NCBI RefSeq assembly: GCF_006539145.1
Contig: NZ_BJML01000001.1
Coordinates: 787,802-851,801 of the forward strand
DNA length: 64,000 bases
Source of the DNA: Microbacterium testaceum
GTDB taxonomy: Bacteria > Actinomycetota > Actinomycetes > Actinomycetales > Microbacteriaceae
Reading direction: 5' to 3'
Below are positions 25,279-34,215 of the stretch, piece by piece. Under the pieces are notes generated by a model that was not told where the DNA came from, made no database searches, and worked only from the letters and a program-made list of their open reading frames with translations. A program made the position numbers and the translations under genes. Numbering within the stretch: the stretch's first letter is position 1; each line of letters opens with the position of its first letter.

Positions 25279-25410
25279 TCAGCCCCCCGAGGGGTTGTCG
25301 ACCGGGGCGCCGCCCTCGTCGGTCGTGTCGGGGATCGCGGGGGCGTCGGCGGTCTCGAGCTCGTCGGGCTCATCGGCGGTGTCGTGCGTGCGGCGCGGTG
25401 TCGTGTCCAT
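25279..25410 (-). CDS. Small acidic protein, hypothetical
   Basis: A 43-residue frame from ATG 25410 rich in Asp, Glu, Thr and Pro, with no hydrophobic segment and probably disordered. The weak GTGGGG before the ATG is the only translation signal. It lies between the stress-protein terminator and the divergent DUF2256 gene. It is too short and too simple in composition for a family assignment. Confidence 0.4.
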   Translation of the reverse strand: MDTTPRRTHDTADEPDELETADAPAIPDTTDEGGAPVDNPSGG

Positions 25411-25522
25411 GGCCCCACCCGACCACGCCGGTGGCGGCTGCCGCGCGGGCCTTGCGCGAACCGGATCGGCGTGCTGGCGCAAGCCCCCGGACGCCGCGGG
25501 TGCGCTTTGCGACGATGACGGC

Positions 25523-25678
25523 ATGTCACGACCCGAGGTGCGCTCCAAGCCCTGCGCTCACTGCGGACGCCCGTTCACTGACCGCAAACGGTGGAGCGGG
25601 CGTGACCAGTGGGACCAGGTGCTGTACTGCTCGCGCGGTTGCCGGGCGAATGCCGCGAAGCAGAGGAGGCGCGCGTGA
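25523..25678 (+). CDS. DUF2256-type zinc-ribbon protein
   Basis: A 51-residue protein with two Cys pairs, CAHCGRPF and CSRGC, framing RKRWSGRDQWDQVLYCS, typical of DUF2256. Such proteins sit directly before cryptochrome/photolyase genes in many bacteria, as here: the stop overlaps the photolyase start by 4 bp (GTGA, 25675-25678). It may be a nucleic-acid-binding or assembly partner of the photolyase, an inference from gene neighbourhood. The ATG at 25523 sets the family length. Confidence 0.85.
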   Translation: MSRPEVRSKPCAHCGRPFTDRKRWSGRDQWDQVLYCSRGCRANAAKQRRRA

Positions 25679-27138
25679 AGGCCGCGCTGATCCTCGCGAC
25701 GCAGCAGTTCGCCGAGCACCCCGCGTACTCCGACGAGGACATCCAGGAGTTCTTCTTCATCGAGTCGGCACCTCGCTTCGCCAAGTTGCCGTACCACCGG
25801 CACAAGATCGTGCTTCTGCTGTCGGCGATGCGCCACACGGCCGCCCGCCTCGAAGCCGAGGGGAGGACCGTCCGCCGGATCACCCTCGACGACGGCCTCT
25901 CTTTCAAGGCCGGCCTCGAGAAGCTGTTGAAGACGCACCGGGTGACCGAGCTGACGTGGATGAGCGATCCGAACCGACCCGTCGACGAGCGGATCGCCCG
26001 CATCTGCGCCGATCACGACATCGAGACCGATGTGCTCTCGGACGGGCTCTTCCTCACGCCCGAAGAAGACGTCGACGGCTGGTTCGCCGAGCACCCGACG
26101 CCGCTGATGGAGGACTTCTACCACTGGCAGCGCCGGCGCACCGGCATCCTGATGGACGGGGGTAGACCCGCCGGTCGCCGCTGGAACTTCGACGCCGACA
26201 ACCGCAAGGCGCTACCGAAGAAGGGCGTGGAGATTCCGCCCCTGCCGCAGGTCGAGCATGACGAGATCACCCGCGCGGTCATCGCCGAGGTCGACGAGCG
26301 CTACCCCGAGCATCCCGGCAGCGCCGGGGACTTCTGGCTGCCGGTCACCCCCGAGCAATCCCGCGACTGGCTCGACGTCTTCGTCGCGGAGCGCCTCCAC
26401 GACTTCGGCCGCTACGAAGACGCCATGAGGGCCGACGAGCCGTTCCTCTTCCACGCGATCATCTCGCCGTTGCTGAACATCGGTCTGCTCACCGTCGAGG
26501 AAGTGGTCGCCGCGGCGACCCGGACCGACGCACCCCTGGCATCCGTCGAGGGGTTCGTCCGTCAGGTGATCGGATGGCGCGAGTACATGCGCGGCATGTA
26601 CCGGGCGCACCCGAAGCTCGAGCACGTCAACGCGCTGCACCTCGAGAAGCGCATCGAGAAGTACTGGTACTCGGGCGAGCGGATGCCGCGGGACCTGCCT
26701 CTCCCCGTGCGCACGGTGCTCGAGCGGGTGCACCGGTGGGGCTACGCGCACCACATCGAGCGGCTGATGGTGCTGGGCAACTGGTTCCTGCTGCAGGGAT
26801 ACGCGCCGCGGCAGGTGAACGCGTGGTTCCTCGCGCTCTTCGTCGATGCGTACGACTGGGTGATGGTGCCGAACGTCATGGGCATGAGCCAGTTCGCCGA
26901 CGGCGGGTTCGTCGCGACCAAACCGTACGTGTCGGGCGGGGCCTACCTGCAGAAGATGGGCTCGTGGTGGCCCTCGGCCCAGGATGCCAAGGACTCGGTG
27001 TTCACCGACGCGTACTGGGCGTTCCTCGAACGGCACGAGGACGTGCTGGCGGGAAATCACCGCCTCGGGCTGGCGCTGGCGCAGATGCGGAAGCGGCGGG
27101 ACGAGCGGGATCCGGACGGTGACGGGCCGAACTCCTGA
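25675..27138 (+). CDS. Cryptochrome/deoxyribodipyrimidine photolyase, PhrB-like but without Fe-S cysteines
   Basis: A 487-residue flavoprotein of the PhrB/CryB (FeS-BCP) class. The N-terminal domain starts LILATQQFAEHPA and has PYHRHKIVLLLSAMRH; the C-terminal FAD domain has VIGWREYMRGMY, WGYAHHIERLMVLGNW and SQFADGGFVATKPYVSGG, all class landmarks. The four cysteines that ligate the [4Fe-4S] cluster are absent: where YCxxC and CPF are expected the sequence reads SWWPSAQDAKDSVFTD, and only one Cys occurs in the whole protein. GAGGAGG precedes the GTG start. It probably repairs UV lesions or senses light, but cofactor content is unclear. Confidence 0.9.
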   Translation: MKAALILATQQFAEHPAYSDEDIQEFFFIESAPRFAKLPYHRHKIVLLLSAMRHTAARLEAEGRTVRRITLDDGLSFKAGLEKLLKTHRVTELTWMSDPNRPVDERIARICADHDIETDVLSDGLFLTPEEDVDGWFAEHPTPLMEDFYHWQRRRTGILMDGGRPAGRRWNFDADNRKALPKKGVEIPPLPQVEHDEITRAVIAEVDERYPEHPGSAGDFWLPVTPEQSRDWLDVFVAERLHDFGRYEDAMRADEPFLFHAIISPLLNIGLLTVEEVVAAATRTDAPLASVEGFVRQVIGWREYMRGMYRAHPKLEHVNALHLEKRIEKYWYSGERMPRDLPLPVRTVLERVHRWGYAHHIERLMVLGNWFLLQGYAPRQVNAWFLALFVDAYDWVMVPNVMGMSQFADGGFVATKPYVSGGAYLQKMGSWWPSAQDAKDSVFTDAYWAFLERHEDVLAGNHRLGLALAQMRKRRDERDPDGDGPNS

Positions 27139-27214
27139 GAGACACGCCGTGCGCTCCGCCGACGCGCGCGAGGAGGCTCTCCGGTGCCACCGACTCAGGA
27201 GTCCGGCCCGGCGT

Positions 27215-27430
27215 TCAACTCTTCAGCTTGTTCAGCGCCGAACCCTTGTGCGCGGCCTTCGAGCCGGATTTCTCGGACTTCACGATGTAGGCCGGGTCGT
27301 CGTCGGATGCCGTGAACTTCTGGCCGTCGTGCTGGAAGTCCTTCGTCTTCTTCTCCACGACCTCGCCCTGCGTGCGTCCCTGCGGGGTGTCCCAGCTGAC
27401 GCGGTCGCCCTTCGACAGATCCTTCGACAT
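27215..27430 (-). CDS. DUF2945 / hypervirulence-associated TUDOR-domain protein
   Basis: A 71-residue protein with KGDRVSWDTPQGRTQGEVV at the N-terminus, the core of the small TUDOR-like fold, followed by PAYIVKSEKSGSKAAHKGSALNKL. Such proteins are common in bacteria and of unknown role. In-frame extension upstream is rejected because the conserved fold begins right after the ATG at 27430. It converges with the photolyase gene. Confidence 0.8.
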   Translation of the reverse strand: MSKDLSKGDRVSWDTPQGRTQGEVVEKKTKDFQHDGQKFTASDDDPAYIVKSEKSGSKAAHKGSALNKLKS

Positions 27431-27572
27431 GCTCTCGTTCCTCTCGTTCGGTTCCGCCATGCTGTCGAGTCGAGGCGGAGCCTCTCGGGGGATTGACACC
27501 ATCGGGGGCCTACGTGTTCGGCGGCGGATGCGCAATGCCTCGGCGATGTCGGACCCCCTGCGTACCGTCTAA

Positions 27573-27596
27573 GTGGGCCTTCGTTTCGCGGCCCAC
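27573..27596 (+). promoter_or_regulatory. Stem-loop in the catalase leader
   Basis: GTGGGCC (27573-27579) and GGCCCAC (27590-27596) enclose a 10-base loop and end 5 bp before the katA ribosome site. It could be an operator or an mRNA hairpin affecting translation. Confidence 0.4.
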
Positions 27597-27611
27597 GACG
27601 TGAGGAGAGCT

Positions 27612-29141
27612 ATGACCGAGCCGACCACCACAAACGGCGGGGCGCCCGTCGCCAGCGACGAGCATTCCCAGAGCGTCGGAGCCGATGGCTCGATCGCTCT
27701 CACCGACCATTACCTCATCGAGAAGCTCGCGCAGTTCAACCGCGAGCGAGTGCCCGAGCGGGTGGTCCACGCCAAGGGCGGCGGCGCGTTCGGAACGTTC
27801 CGCACGACCGGTGACGTGTCCGCATACACACGGGCAGCGCTGTTCCAGCCGGGCGTCGAGACCGAGATGCTCGCACGCTTCTCGTCGGTCGCCGGCGAGC
27901 AGGGCAGCCCCGACACCTGGCGCGACCCGCGCGGTTTCTCGCTGAAGTTCTACACGACCGAGGGCAACTACGACCTCGTGGGCAACAACACCCCGGTCTT
28001 CTTCGTGAAAGACGGCATCAAGTTCCCCGACTTCATCCGCTCGCAGAAGCGCCTCCCGGGCAGCCACCTGCGCGACAACACGATGCAGTGGGACTTCTGG
28101 ACGTTGTCCCCCGAGAGTGCGCACCAGGTCACCTGGCTGATGGGCGACCGTGGCATCCCGGCATCCTGGCGCCACATGAACGGCTACGGCTCGCACACGT
28201 ATCAGTGGATCAACGCCGAGGGCGAGAGGTTCTGGGTCAAGTACCACTTCCACACCGATCTCGGTCACAAGACGCTGACCCAAGACGAGGCCGACCAGAT
28301 CGCGGGCCAGGATGCCGACTTCCACATCCGCGACCTGTACGCCGCGATCGAGCGGCAGGAGTTTCCGACGTGGACGCTCAAGGTGCAGATCATGCCGTAC
28401 GAGGACGCGAAGACGTACCGCTTCAACCCGTTCGATCTGACGAAGGTGTGGCCGCACAGCGATTACCCCGAGATCGAGGTGGGCACCATGGAGCTCAACC
28501 GCAACCCGGGTAACTACTTCGCCGAGATCGAGCAGGCCGCCTTCGAGCCGTCGAACTTCGTGCCCGGCATCGACGGCAGCCCCGACAAGATGCTACAGGC
28601 GCGCATCTTCAGCTACGCCGACGCGCACCGCTACCGCGTGGGCACGAACTACCAGCAGCTGCCGGTGAATCGTCCGCACACCGAGGTGCATTCGTACTCG
28701 AAAGAGGGAGCGATGCGCTACGAGTACAACCCGCCCGAGGTGCCCGTCTACGCGCCGAACTCGGTGGGCGGCCCGGCGGCCGACCCGCGCCGCGCGGGCG
28801 ACGGGGGATGGCACAGCGACGGCGAACTCGTACGCTCGGCCGCGACCCTGCACGCCGAGGACGACGACTGGGGCCAGGCAGGAACCCTCGTGCGCGAGGT
28901 CATGACGGCTGAGGAACGCGACCGTCTCGTCGAGACGATCACCGGACACGTCGGAGGAGTGACGCGCGCCGAGGTGCGCGATCGCGCCGTGCAGTACTGG
29001 AAGAACGTGGATGCAGAGATCGGCTCGCGCGTCGAGGCGGGGCTCCCGCCGCTCGAGGGGTCGACCGCCCCGGGCGAACAGCTCAGCGAGCCCAACCCCG
29101 ACGGCGATCTCGTCGGACGGGATGTGGCGGGTCGCGTCTGA
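27612..29141 (+). CDS. katA: Monofunctional heme catalase
   Basis: A 509-residue clade-3-size catalase that breaks hydrogen peroxide into water and oxygen in the cytoplasm. [14 protein letters not shown] contains the catalytic His53; [14 protein letters not shown] carries the distal Asn; [14 protein letters not shown] contains the proximal heme-ligand Tyr. The C-terminal part is the usual helical tail. GTGAGGAGAG before the ATG at 27612 decides against a longer in-frame start at 27573. A possible TTGACA lies at 27494-27499 but has no well-placed -10. A terminator follows. Confidence 0.97.
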   Translation: MTEPTTTNGGAPVASDEHSQSVGADGSIALTDHYLIEKLAQFNRERVPERVVHAKGGGAFGTFRTTGDVSAYTRAALFQPGVETEMLARFSSVAGEQGSPDTWRDPRGFSLKFYTTEGNYDLVGNNTPVFFVKDGIKFPDFIRSQKRLPGSHLRDNTMQWDFWTLSPESAHQVTWLMGDRGIPASWRHMNGYGSHTYQWINAEGERFWVKYHFHTDLGHKTLTQDEADQIAGQDADFHIRDLYAAIERQEFPTWTLKVQIMPYEDAKTYRFNPFDLTKVWPHSDYPEIEVGTMELNRNPGNYFAEIEQAAFEPSNFVPGIDGSPDKMLQARIFSYADAHRYRVGTNYQQLPVNRPHTEVHSYSKEGAMRYEYNPPEVPVYAPNSVGGPAADPRRAGDGGWHSDGELVRSAATLHAEDDDWGQAGTLVREVMTAEERDRLVETITGHVGGVTRAEVRDRAVQYWKNVDAEIGSRVEAGLPPLEGSTAPGEQLSEPNPDGDLVGRDVAGRV

Positions 29142-29157
29142 CCGCGGGGTGATCCGG

Positions 29158-29189
29158 CCGGCGGCATCCGTTCACGCGGATGTCGCCGG
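29158..29189 (+). terminator. Terminator after katA
   Basis: CCGGCGGCATCCG (29158-29170) pairs with CGGATGTCGCCGG (29177-29189) with a single G-U, around a 6-base loop. Confidence 0.65.
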
Positions 29190-29297
29190 TCGCTGTCCGT
29201 GCCGCTGGACGAGCGAGACGCCGCCTTCTTCCGGGGGAGAGGGCGCGAGTCGGCATCGATGCGTCAGCGAGATGCCGTCACCCGTCCGAGTGGGTGG

Positions 29298-29885
29298 CTA
29301 CAGTGCGGCGCGGTCCGCGCGAGTCAGAGAGAACCGGGATGCCAAGACCCCGGCGATCAGCGCGCCCGCGCCGCCGGCCAGCATGTCGCCGATCGTGTCG
29401 TCGTACGTGACGAAGATCGCGTCGGTGATGAAGCGGTAGCCGAACCACTCGATCATCTCCCAGACGGCGCTCAGCGCGAGGCCGGCGATCGTCGCGACGA
29501 CGATGGGAGTGCGGCGGCGGCCCGTCGCTTCGATGACGCGCGTGTCAGCGAGGATGACGAGAGCCACCGCGGCGAGAACGCCGGTGCACGCGAGGTGCAC
29601 CACGAGGTCCCACCCCGTCCACGCGCGGTACAGGTCGACGACGTTGCTCCCCGCGGCCACGAACACCGTGACGCAGGTGACGAGGTCGAGGCCCGAACGC
29701 AGACCGGCCATGCGTGACAACATCACGGCGGGTAACGACATCGACAGCACGGCGACGTCGGTGAACGGCAGGGTGAACAGCGACACGATCACGACGACGA
29801 TCGCCACGGCTCGCACGGCGTCGGCCAGCCACGCCGTCGCGCTGCGCGGCGGGCGCTTCAGGTTCGCGTACATCGCGCCGATCAC
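29298..29885 (-). CDS. Multi-pass membrane protein of unknown function
   Basis: A 195-residue protein with about five membrane helices and the segment SAVWEMIEWFGYRFI followed by DTIGDMLAGGAGALIAG, a pattern of an uncharacterised membrane family (also seen in DUF2238-like proteins). The GTG at 29885 overlaps the upstream stop (GTGA, 29882-29885); an ATG 12 bp further in is an alternative. It is the last of three co-translated genes with a glycosyltransferase and an EEP-type hydrolase, suggesting a membrane-lipid or exopolymer pathway, by inference. Confidence 0.7.
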   Translation of the reverse strand: MIGAMYANLKRPPRSATAWLADAVRAVAIVVVIVSLFTLPFTDVAVLSMSLPAVMLSRMAGLRSGLDLVTCVTVFVAAGSNVVDLYRAWTGWDLVVHLACTGVLAAVALVILADTRVIEATGRRRTPIVVATIAGLALSAVWEMIEWFGYRFITDAIFVTYDDTIGDMLAGGAGALIAGVLASRFSLTRADRAAL

Positions 29886-30715
29886 GGCGACACCGGGGGA
29901 TGGATACGCACCACCGCCTGTACCGGAAGGTGATCGCTCGGCCACTGCGTGCCGGTCGGGCGCGGATCGATGCCGACCGCGCGAACGCCCACATCGGGGG
30001 TCGCGAGCAGGGCGTCGATACGCCGAGCGCCGACCTTGGGCGCCGCGTAGTTGTTGAAGGTTCCCCACTCGGCGGTGCGACGGGCGGGGGCGTACGACCA
30101 CGTGTCCACGAGCAGACCATCGGCGAACATGTCCGCGAGCTCGCTCGAGCGCACGTGGGCGTTCACATCGGCGGTGAACAGCAGCGGGACCTCGCGGCGC
30201 GCCACGAGATCGTGCAGCCACGTCGCCGACCGCCGCCGCGCGCGGCGCGAGAACGCGTCGAAATGCGTGTTCACGAAGGTGAACCGGGCATCGGTGGCCC
30301 GGTCGCGCAGCTGCGCGATGACCGCGATGCGCGGGATCGTGTTCCCCCAGCCGGTCGAAGCGGGCACGTCCGGGGTGTCGGACAGGGCGACCTGCTCCCA
30401 GTCCTCGACCTCGATGCGCTCGCGGTCGTAGAAGAGCGGGGTGCCCTCGCCGTCGCGTCGAGGTCCGCGACCGAGACCGATGCGCCCGTACGCGGAGCCG
30501 AGCGAGGCCTGCACCCACTGCGCCTGATCGGGCATGGCTTCCTGCGTCCCCAACAGGTGCGGCGTGTTGGCGCTCAGGAAGGTGCGCAGCCGCTCCTTGC
30601 GCATCGGCCACCGGTCAGCGGGCGGCCAGGTGATCCGGTCGAAGCGGCGCCGGATGTTGAAACTCATCACGTGCAGTTCGGGCGGCTCGACGTTCGGGAA
30701 CAGGATGCCGGTCAC
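29882..30715 (-). CDS. Endonuclease/exonuclease/phosphatase family protein
   Basis: A 277-residue EEP-fold phosphodiesterase. VMSFNIRRRFD (metal Asn), LGTQEAMPDQ (catalytic Glu), FVNTHFDAFS, LLFTADVNAH and WPSDHLPVQAVV are the ordered motifs of the family. These enzymes cleave nucleic acids, phospholipids or inositol phosphates; the substrate here is unknown. The GTG start overlaps the glycosyltransferase stop (GTGA, 30712-30715), so it is the middle gene of the operon. Confidence 0.88.
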   Translation of the reverse strand: MTGILFPNVEPPELHVMSFNIRRRFDRITWPPADRWPMRKERLRTFLSANTPHLLGTQEAMPDQAQWVQASLGSAYGRIGLGRGPRRDGEGTPLFYDRERIEVEDWEQVALSDTPDVPASTGWGNTIPRIAVIAQLRDRATDARFTFVNTHFDAFSRRARRRSATWLHDLVARREVPLLFTADVNAHVRSSELADMFADGLLVDTWSYAPARRTAEWGTFNNYAAPKVGARRIDALLATPDVGVRAVGIDPRPTGTQWPSDHLPVQAVVRIHPPVSP

Positions 30716-31461
30716 GAGCGCGCTCGCCGTCCGAGTCGCACCCATCGTGCCGGGGGGATGTCGGCGGGCCAGTGCGCGAACACCGTGCCCGCACCGCGGC
30801 GGAAGCACCGCGCGAACCGACGCGGCTCGACCGTGCGCGAGGAGACGCGCATGTGTGCTCCCGACACCCGCGCGATGCGGTGCCGCCGACCCAGGTGATA
30901 CGCGAGGTCGAGGTCGTCGTGCAGCTCGGGGTCGAGGTGCACCTCGCCGCGTACGTCCTCCCACGCGCGACGGCGGAACGCCATGTTCGACCCCCACAGC
31001 GGCGTGTGGCCGAGGGCCGGGGTCGCGAACGTCGCGTACGTGCCGAGAAACAGCCTCGCCATCGCCGCACGCCGCCGTGCGGGACCGTCGTGGAACACGG
31101 CGCCTCCGGTCACGGCATCCACCGTCGGGTCCTCTAGCGCCGCGACCATGCTCTCGACCCACGTCGGGGCGGGAATGCTGTCGGCGTCGAGCCGGAGAAC
31201 GAGGTCTCCGTGCGCGGCGTCGTACCCGGTCGCGGCGGCGGCGGGAATGCCGCGCTCGCCGCATAACACCACGCGGGCGCCCGCGGCCCGGGCGATCGCG
31301 GCGCTGTCGTCGGTCGAGTCGTTGTCGACGACGACGATCTCGGTCGGGGTGAGCGTCTGCCCGGCGAGCGCGCGCAGGCAGCGCCAGAGGTGCGCGCCGT
31401 CGTCACGGCAGGGGATGACGACGGACACGGTGACGGCCGGCGCGACGGGGCCTTGGGGCAC
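30712..31461 (-). CDS. Family 2 glycosyltransferase
   Basis: A 249-residue inverting glycosyltransferase of the GT-A fold. VSVVIPCRDDGAHLWRCL begins the fold, VVVDNDSTDDS holds the nucleotide-sugar contacts, VLRLDADS is the DXD-type metal site and HDDLDLAYHL the catalytic acid region. It lacks membrane helices. GGGAGGAAGC before the GTG at 31461 is a strong ribosome site and rejects the longer open frame. It leads the operon with the EEP protein and the membrane protein. Confidence 0.9.
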   Translation of the reverse strand: MPQGPVAPAVTVSVVIPCRDDGAHLWRCLRALAGQTLTPTEIVVVDNDSTDDSAAIARAAGARVVLCGERGIPAAAATGYDAAHGDLVLRLDADSIPAPTWVESMVAALEDPTVDAVTGGAVFHDGPARRRAAMARLFLGTYATFATPALGHTPLWGSNMAFRRRAWEDVRGEVHLDPELHDDLDLAYHLGRRHRIARVSGAHMRVSSRTVEPRRFARCFRRGAGTVFAHWPADIPPARWVRLGRRARS

Positions 31462-31559
31462 GCTTCCTCCCGGGGACGAGTGCTTCCACGCTAGGCGATG
31501 GGCGAGGGGCGTTTCCCGGCTTGACGCCTGCGTCGTCGGCCGACAGGGTGCTCCTTTCG

Positions 31560-31565
31560 TATCGT
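31560..31565 (+). promoter_or_regulatory. -10 box (TATCGT), leaderless start of trhO
   Basis: TATCGT is 7 nt before the ATG at 31573, which favours this ATG over an in-frame GTG at 31564 that lies inside the box. Confidence 0.5.
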
Positions 31566-31572
31566 GGATGCC

Positions 31573-32310
31573 ATGGCATCCGTCTTCAACGTCTCGGCGT
31601 ACCTGTTCACGCGCATCGACGACCCCGCGTCCGTGCGCGCGGTCCTTCTCGAGCGTGCGGGCGCGGCGGGTCTGCGCGGGACGATCCTGTTGGCGGAGGA
31701 GGGCATCAACCTGTTCCTCGCCGGAGAGGAGAACGCCCTGCGCGGCTTCCTCGGTGACCTTCGCTCCGACGCCCGCTTCGCGGCGCTCACCGCCACGGAG
31801 AGCTGGTCGGACGAGGTGCCTTTCGGCAAGCTCCTCGTCAAGGTCAAGCGCGAGATCATCCGTATGGACCGCCCCGAGGTGCGCCCGCAGGACGGTCGTG
31901 CGCCCGCCGTCACCCCCGACACCCTGCGCCGCTGGCTCGACCGCGGCGCGGACGACGAGGGCCGCGAGGTCGTGCTCGTCGATACGCGCAACGCGTTCGA
32001 GGTCGACTACGGCACGTTCGCCGGCGCGAAAGACTGGCGCATCGATCGCTTCACCCAGTTCCCGGATGCCGCGGACTCCCACCGCGACGAGCTCGAGGGC
32101 AAGACCGTGGTGAGTTTCTGCACCGGTGGCATCCGCTGCGAGAAGGCCGCCCTGCATCTGCGCGCGGAGGGGCTCGAGGCCTACCAGCTCGAGGGCGGCA
32201 TCCTGGGGTGGTTCGAGGCGCAGGGCGCCGCTCACTGGAACGGCGACTGTTTCGTCTTCGACGAGCGCGAGGCCCTCGACCCCTCGCTCTCCGTCCGGGC
32301 CGTGTCCTGA
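31573..32310 (+). CDS. trhO: tRNA uridine-34 hydroxylase
   Basis: A 245-residue TrhO (YceA) protein that hydroxylates the wobble uridine of certain tRNAs, an O2-dependent step toward cmo5U-type modification. An acylphosphatase-like N-terminal domain (GTILLAEEGINLFLAG) is followed by a rhodanese domain whose active loop SFCTGGIRCEKA holds Cys183. The C-terminus is shorter than in E. coli. A -10 box 7 nt before the ATG suggests a leaderless start. It is followed after 1 bp by the M19 peptidase gene. Confidence 0.92.
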   Translation: MASVFNVSAYLFTRIDDPASVRAVLLERAGAAGLRGTILLAEEGINLFLAGEENALRGFLGDLRSDARFAALTATESWSDEVPFGKLLVKVKREIIRMDRPEVRPQDGRAPAVTPDTLRRWLDRGADDEGREVVLVDTRNAFEVDYGTFAGAKDWRIDRFTQFPDAADSHRDELEGKTVVSFCTGGIRCEKAALHLRAEGLEAYQLEGGILGWFEAQGAAHWNGDCFVFDEREALDPSLSVRAVS

Positions 32311-32311
32311 C

Positions 32312-33265
32312 GTGCTCTGGGATCAGCACGCCTGCGTCGAGCTCGTCGAGTCCGCCGACCTCGGCGACCTGCGGCGGTATCGGGGGGCCGGGGGCGGCTA
32401 CGTCTCGGTCAACGTCGGCTACGCGCCCCATGCGCCCGAGCTCACGGCATCCCTCCTCCGTTCCTTCCGCGCTCAGGTGAACGCGGTCGACGGGCTGGAG
32501 CTGGCCGCCACGGTGGCGGACATCGACCGGATCTCGGCGCGTGGCGACACCGCCGTGGCCTTCGACCTCGAAGACAGCGGGCCGCTCGGCGGAGATCTGG
32601 ATGCCGTGGCCACCCTCGTCGCGCAGGGGGTGCGCACCCTCGGTCCGACCTACAACCACGCCAACCGCGCCGGCGGCGGCTGCCTCGACGCGGCCGACGA
32701 CGGACTCACCGCGTGGGGCCGCGCCCTCGTCGCCGAGATGAACGCGTGCGGCATGGTGCCCGACGGTTCGCACGTGGGCGCGCGGACGACGTTCGACATG
32801 TGCGCGGTGTCGACTCGGCCGGTGGTCTTCAGCCACTCGAACATGCGCTCGGTGTGGGAGCACCCCCGCAACATCACCGACGACCAAGCCCGCGCGGCGG
32901 CCGCGACCGGGGGAGTCGTGGGTATCACGGGCGTGGGCATCTTCCTCGGGCCGAACACCCCGACCCTCGAGGCGATGATCCGCCACCTCGAGCACGCCGT
33001 CGAGATCGTCGGTATCGAGCACGTGGGCGTCAGCACCGACTTCTCGTTCGACTGGGAGACTTTTCGCGACGAGATCGTGCGCATGCCCGAGCTGTACGAC
33101 GCGAGTTACACCCGGTGGGGACCGATGGAGTGGATGCCGCCCGAGACCTTCGTGCTCCTGGGCTCAGCGCTCGCCGCGCGAGGATGGAACCACACCGACA
33201 TCGCCGCCGTGCTCGGCGGGAACTTCCGTCGCGTGGCGGCCGAGAGCTGGGAGCCCCTGTCATGA
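32312..33265 (+). CDS. M19-family membrane dipeptidase
   Basis: A 317-residue TIM-barrel metal peptidase of the renal-dipeptidase type, which hydrolyses dipeptides including those with a D-residue. LWDQHACVEL at the N-terminus supplies the first metal histidine, AFDLEDSGPL the bridging acidic residue, VVFSHSNMRSV and the later DFSFDWE further ligands. No signal peptide is visible, so it is probably cytoplasmic. The GTG is 1 bp after the trhO stop and the next gene overlaps its end (ATGA), so the three form an operon. Confidence 0.88.
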   Translation: MLWDQHACVELVESADLGDLRRYRGAGGGYVSVNVGYAPHAPELTASLLRSFRAQVNAVDGLELAATVADIDRISARGDTAVAFDLEDSGPLGGDLDAVATLVAQGVRTLGPTYNHANRAGGGCLDAADDGLTAWGRALVAEMNACGMVPDGSHVGARTTFDMCAVSTRPVVFSHSNMRSVWEHPRNITDDQARAAAATGGVVGITGVGIFLGPNTPTLEAMIRHLEHAVEIVGIEHVGVSTDFSFDWETFRDEIVRMPELYDASYTRWGPMEWMPPETFVLLGSALAARGWNHTDIAAVLGGNFRRVAAESWEPLS

Positions 33266-33765
33266 CCGACCTGAAAGACGGCGCCGTGCTGCGCCCCGCC
33301 CGTGCGGGAGACGAAGAGGGAATCCTCGCGTGCATCCAGGCGCTCGCCGACTACGAACGCGAACCGGATGCCGTGGACAACACCGTCGCGATGCTCACCG
33401 AGACGCTGTTCGGCGACGACCCGCGCGCGTTCGCCTTCGTGGTCGATGGCCCGGAGGGCGGCATCCGGGCGATCGCGATCTGGTTCCTCACGTACTCGAC
33501 CTGGACCGGACGCCACGGCATCTGGCTCGAAGACCTCTACGTGCACGAGCGGTACCGCGCGAACGGCTACGGCGTGGCCCTGTTGGCCGCGCTCGCGGCA
33601 GAGTGCCTCGACAGGGGCTACTCGCGCCTGGAGTGGACGGTGCTCGACTGGAACGAGCCCGCGATCGGCTTCTACCGCGCGCTCGGCGCCGAAGCGATGG
33701 ACGAGTGGACGACCCGTCGTGTGACCGGCGACGCGCTGACGGCGCTGGCGGCGCGAGGCCGGTAG
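33262..33765 (+). CDS. GNAT-family N-acetyltransferase
   Basis: A 167-residue acetyl-CoA-dependent transferase. LRPARAGDEEGILACIQALADYERE at the N-terminus and GIWLEDLYVHERYRANGYGVALL, including the RxxGxG/A pyrophosphate loop in the variant form RANGYG, identify the family; NEPAIGFYRALGA completes it. Overall it resembles spermidine/diamine N-acetyltransferase-like members. It overlaps the M19 gene by 4 bp. Confidence 0.88.
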   Translation: MTDLKDGAVLRPARAGDEEGILACIQALADYEREPDAVDNTVAMLTETLFGDDPRAFAFVVDGPEGGIRAIAIWFLTYSTWTGRHGIWLEDLYVHERYRANGYGVALLAALAAECLDRGYSRLEWTVLDWNEPAIGFYRALGAEAMDEWTTRRVTGDALTALAARGR

Positions 33766-33779
33766 CGTTCGCGGCGCGC

Positions 33780-34163
33780 TCAGACCGCGACGATCTCGAC
33801 CTTGAAGCCGGCGGCGTTCTCGAGCCATCCGGCATAGTGCTGCGTACCGCCGGCGTGCGGGTACCGCTCGGCATACAGGGGCCGCCAACCGTGCGCTGCA
33901 GCCTCCGCCATCAGCGTGTCGACTTCGGCCGAGGTCCCACCCGTGAAGGCGAGGTGGTTCAGACCGGGGCGCCGCCGGTCGTGTGGGAAATTCGCGGTGT
34001 TCGGGGTCGTCGTGACGGTGATGTAGACGGCGCCGGCGGCGAATGTCGCGCCACCCGTCCAAGAGGCGTCCGAGTTCCATCCGAGCCGCGCGAACAGCCA
34101 CGACCAATCGTCGAGCTCGTCCGCGTGGGCGATCCAGACGTCGAGGTGGTGCAGACCGGGCAT
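33780..34163 (-). CDS. VOC-superfamily (glyoxalase-like) protein
   Basis: A 127-residue protein with paired beta-alpha-beta-beta-beta modules. HHLDVWIAHADEL supplies the first metal His and LNHLAFTGGTSAEVDTLM the second repeat; it ends GFKVEIV, where the metal Glu normally lies. It is a small dioxygenase, lyase or resistance-type VOC protein of unknown substrate. GGAGG stands before the ATG at 34163; the longer open frame has no such support. Confidence 0.85.
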   Translation of the reverse strand: MPGLHHLDVWIAHADELDDWSWLFARLGWNSDASWTGGATFAAGAVYITVTTTPNTANFPHDRRRPGLNHLAFTGGTSAEVDTLMAEAAAHGWRPLYAERYPHAGGTQHYAGWLENAAGFKVEIVAV

Positions 34164-34215
34164 GCCTCCAGTGTGCCGTGGCTGCGCGCATTCCGTGCCG
34201 GGTGCGAGCCCCGGC

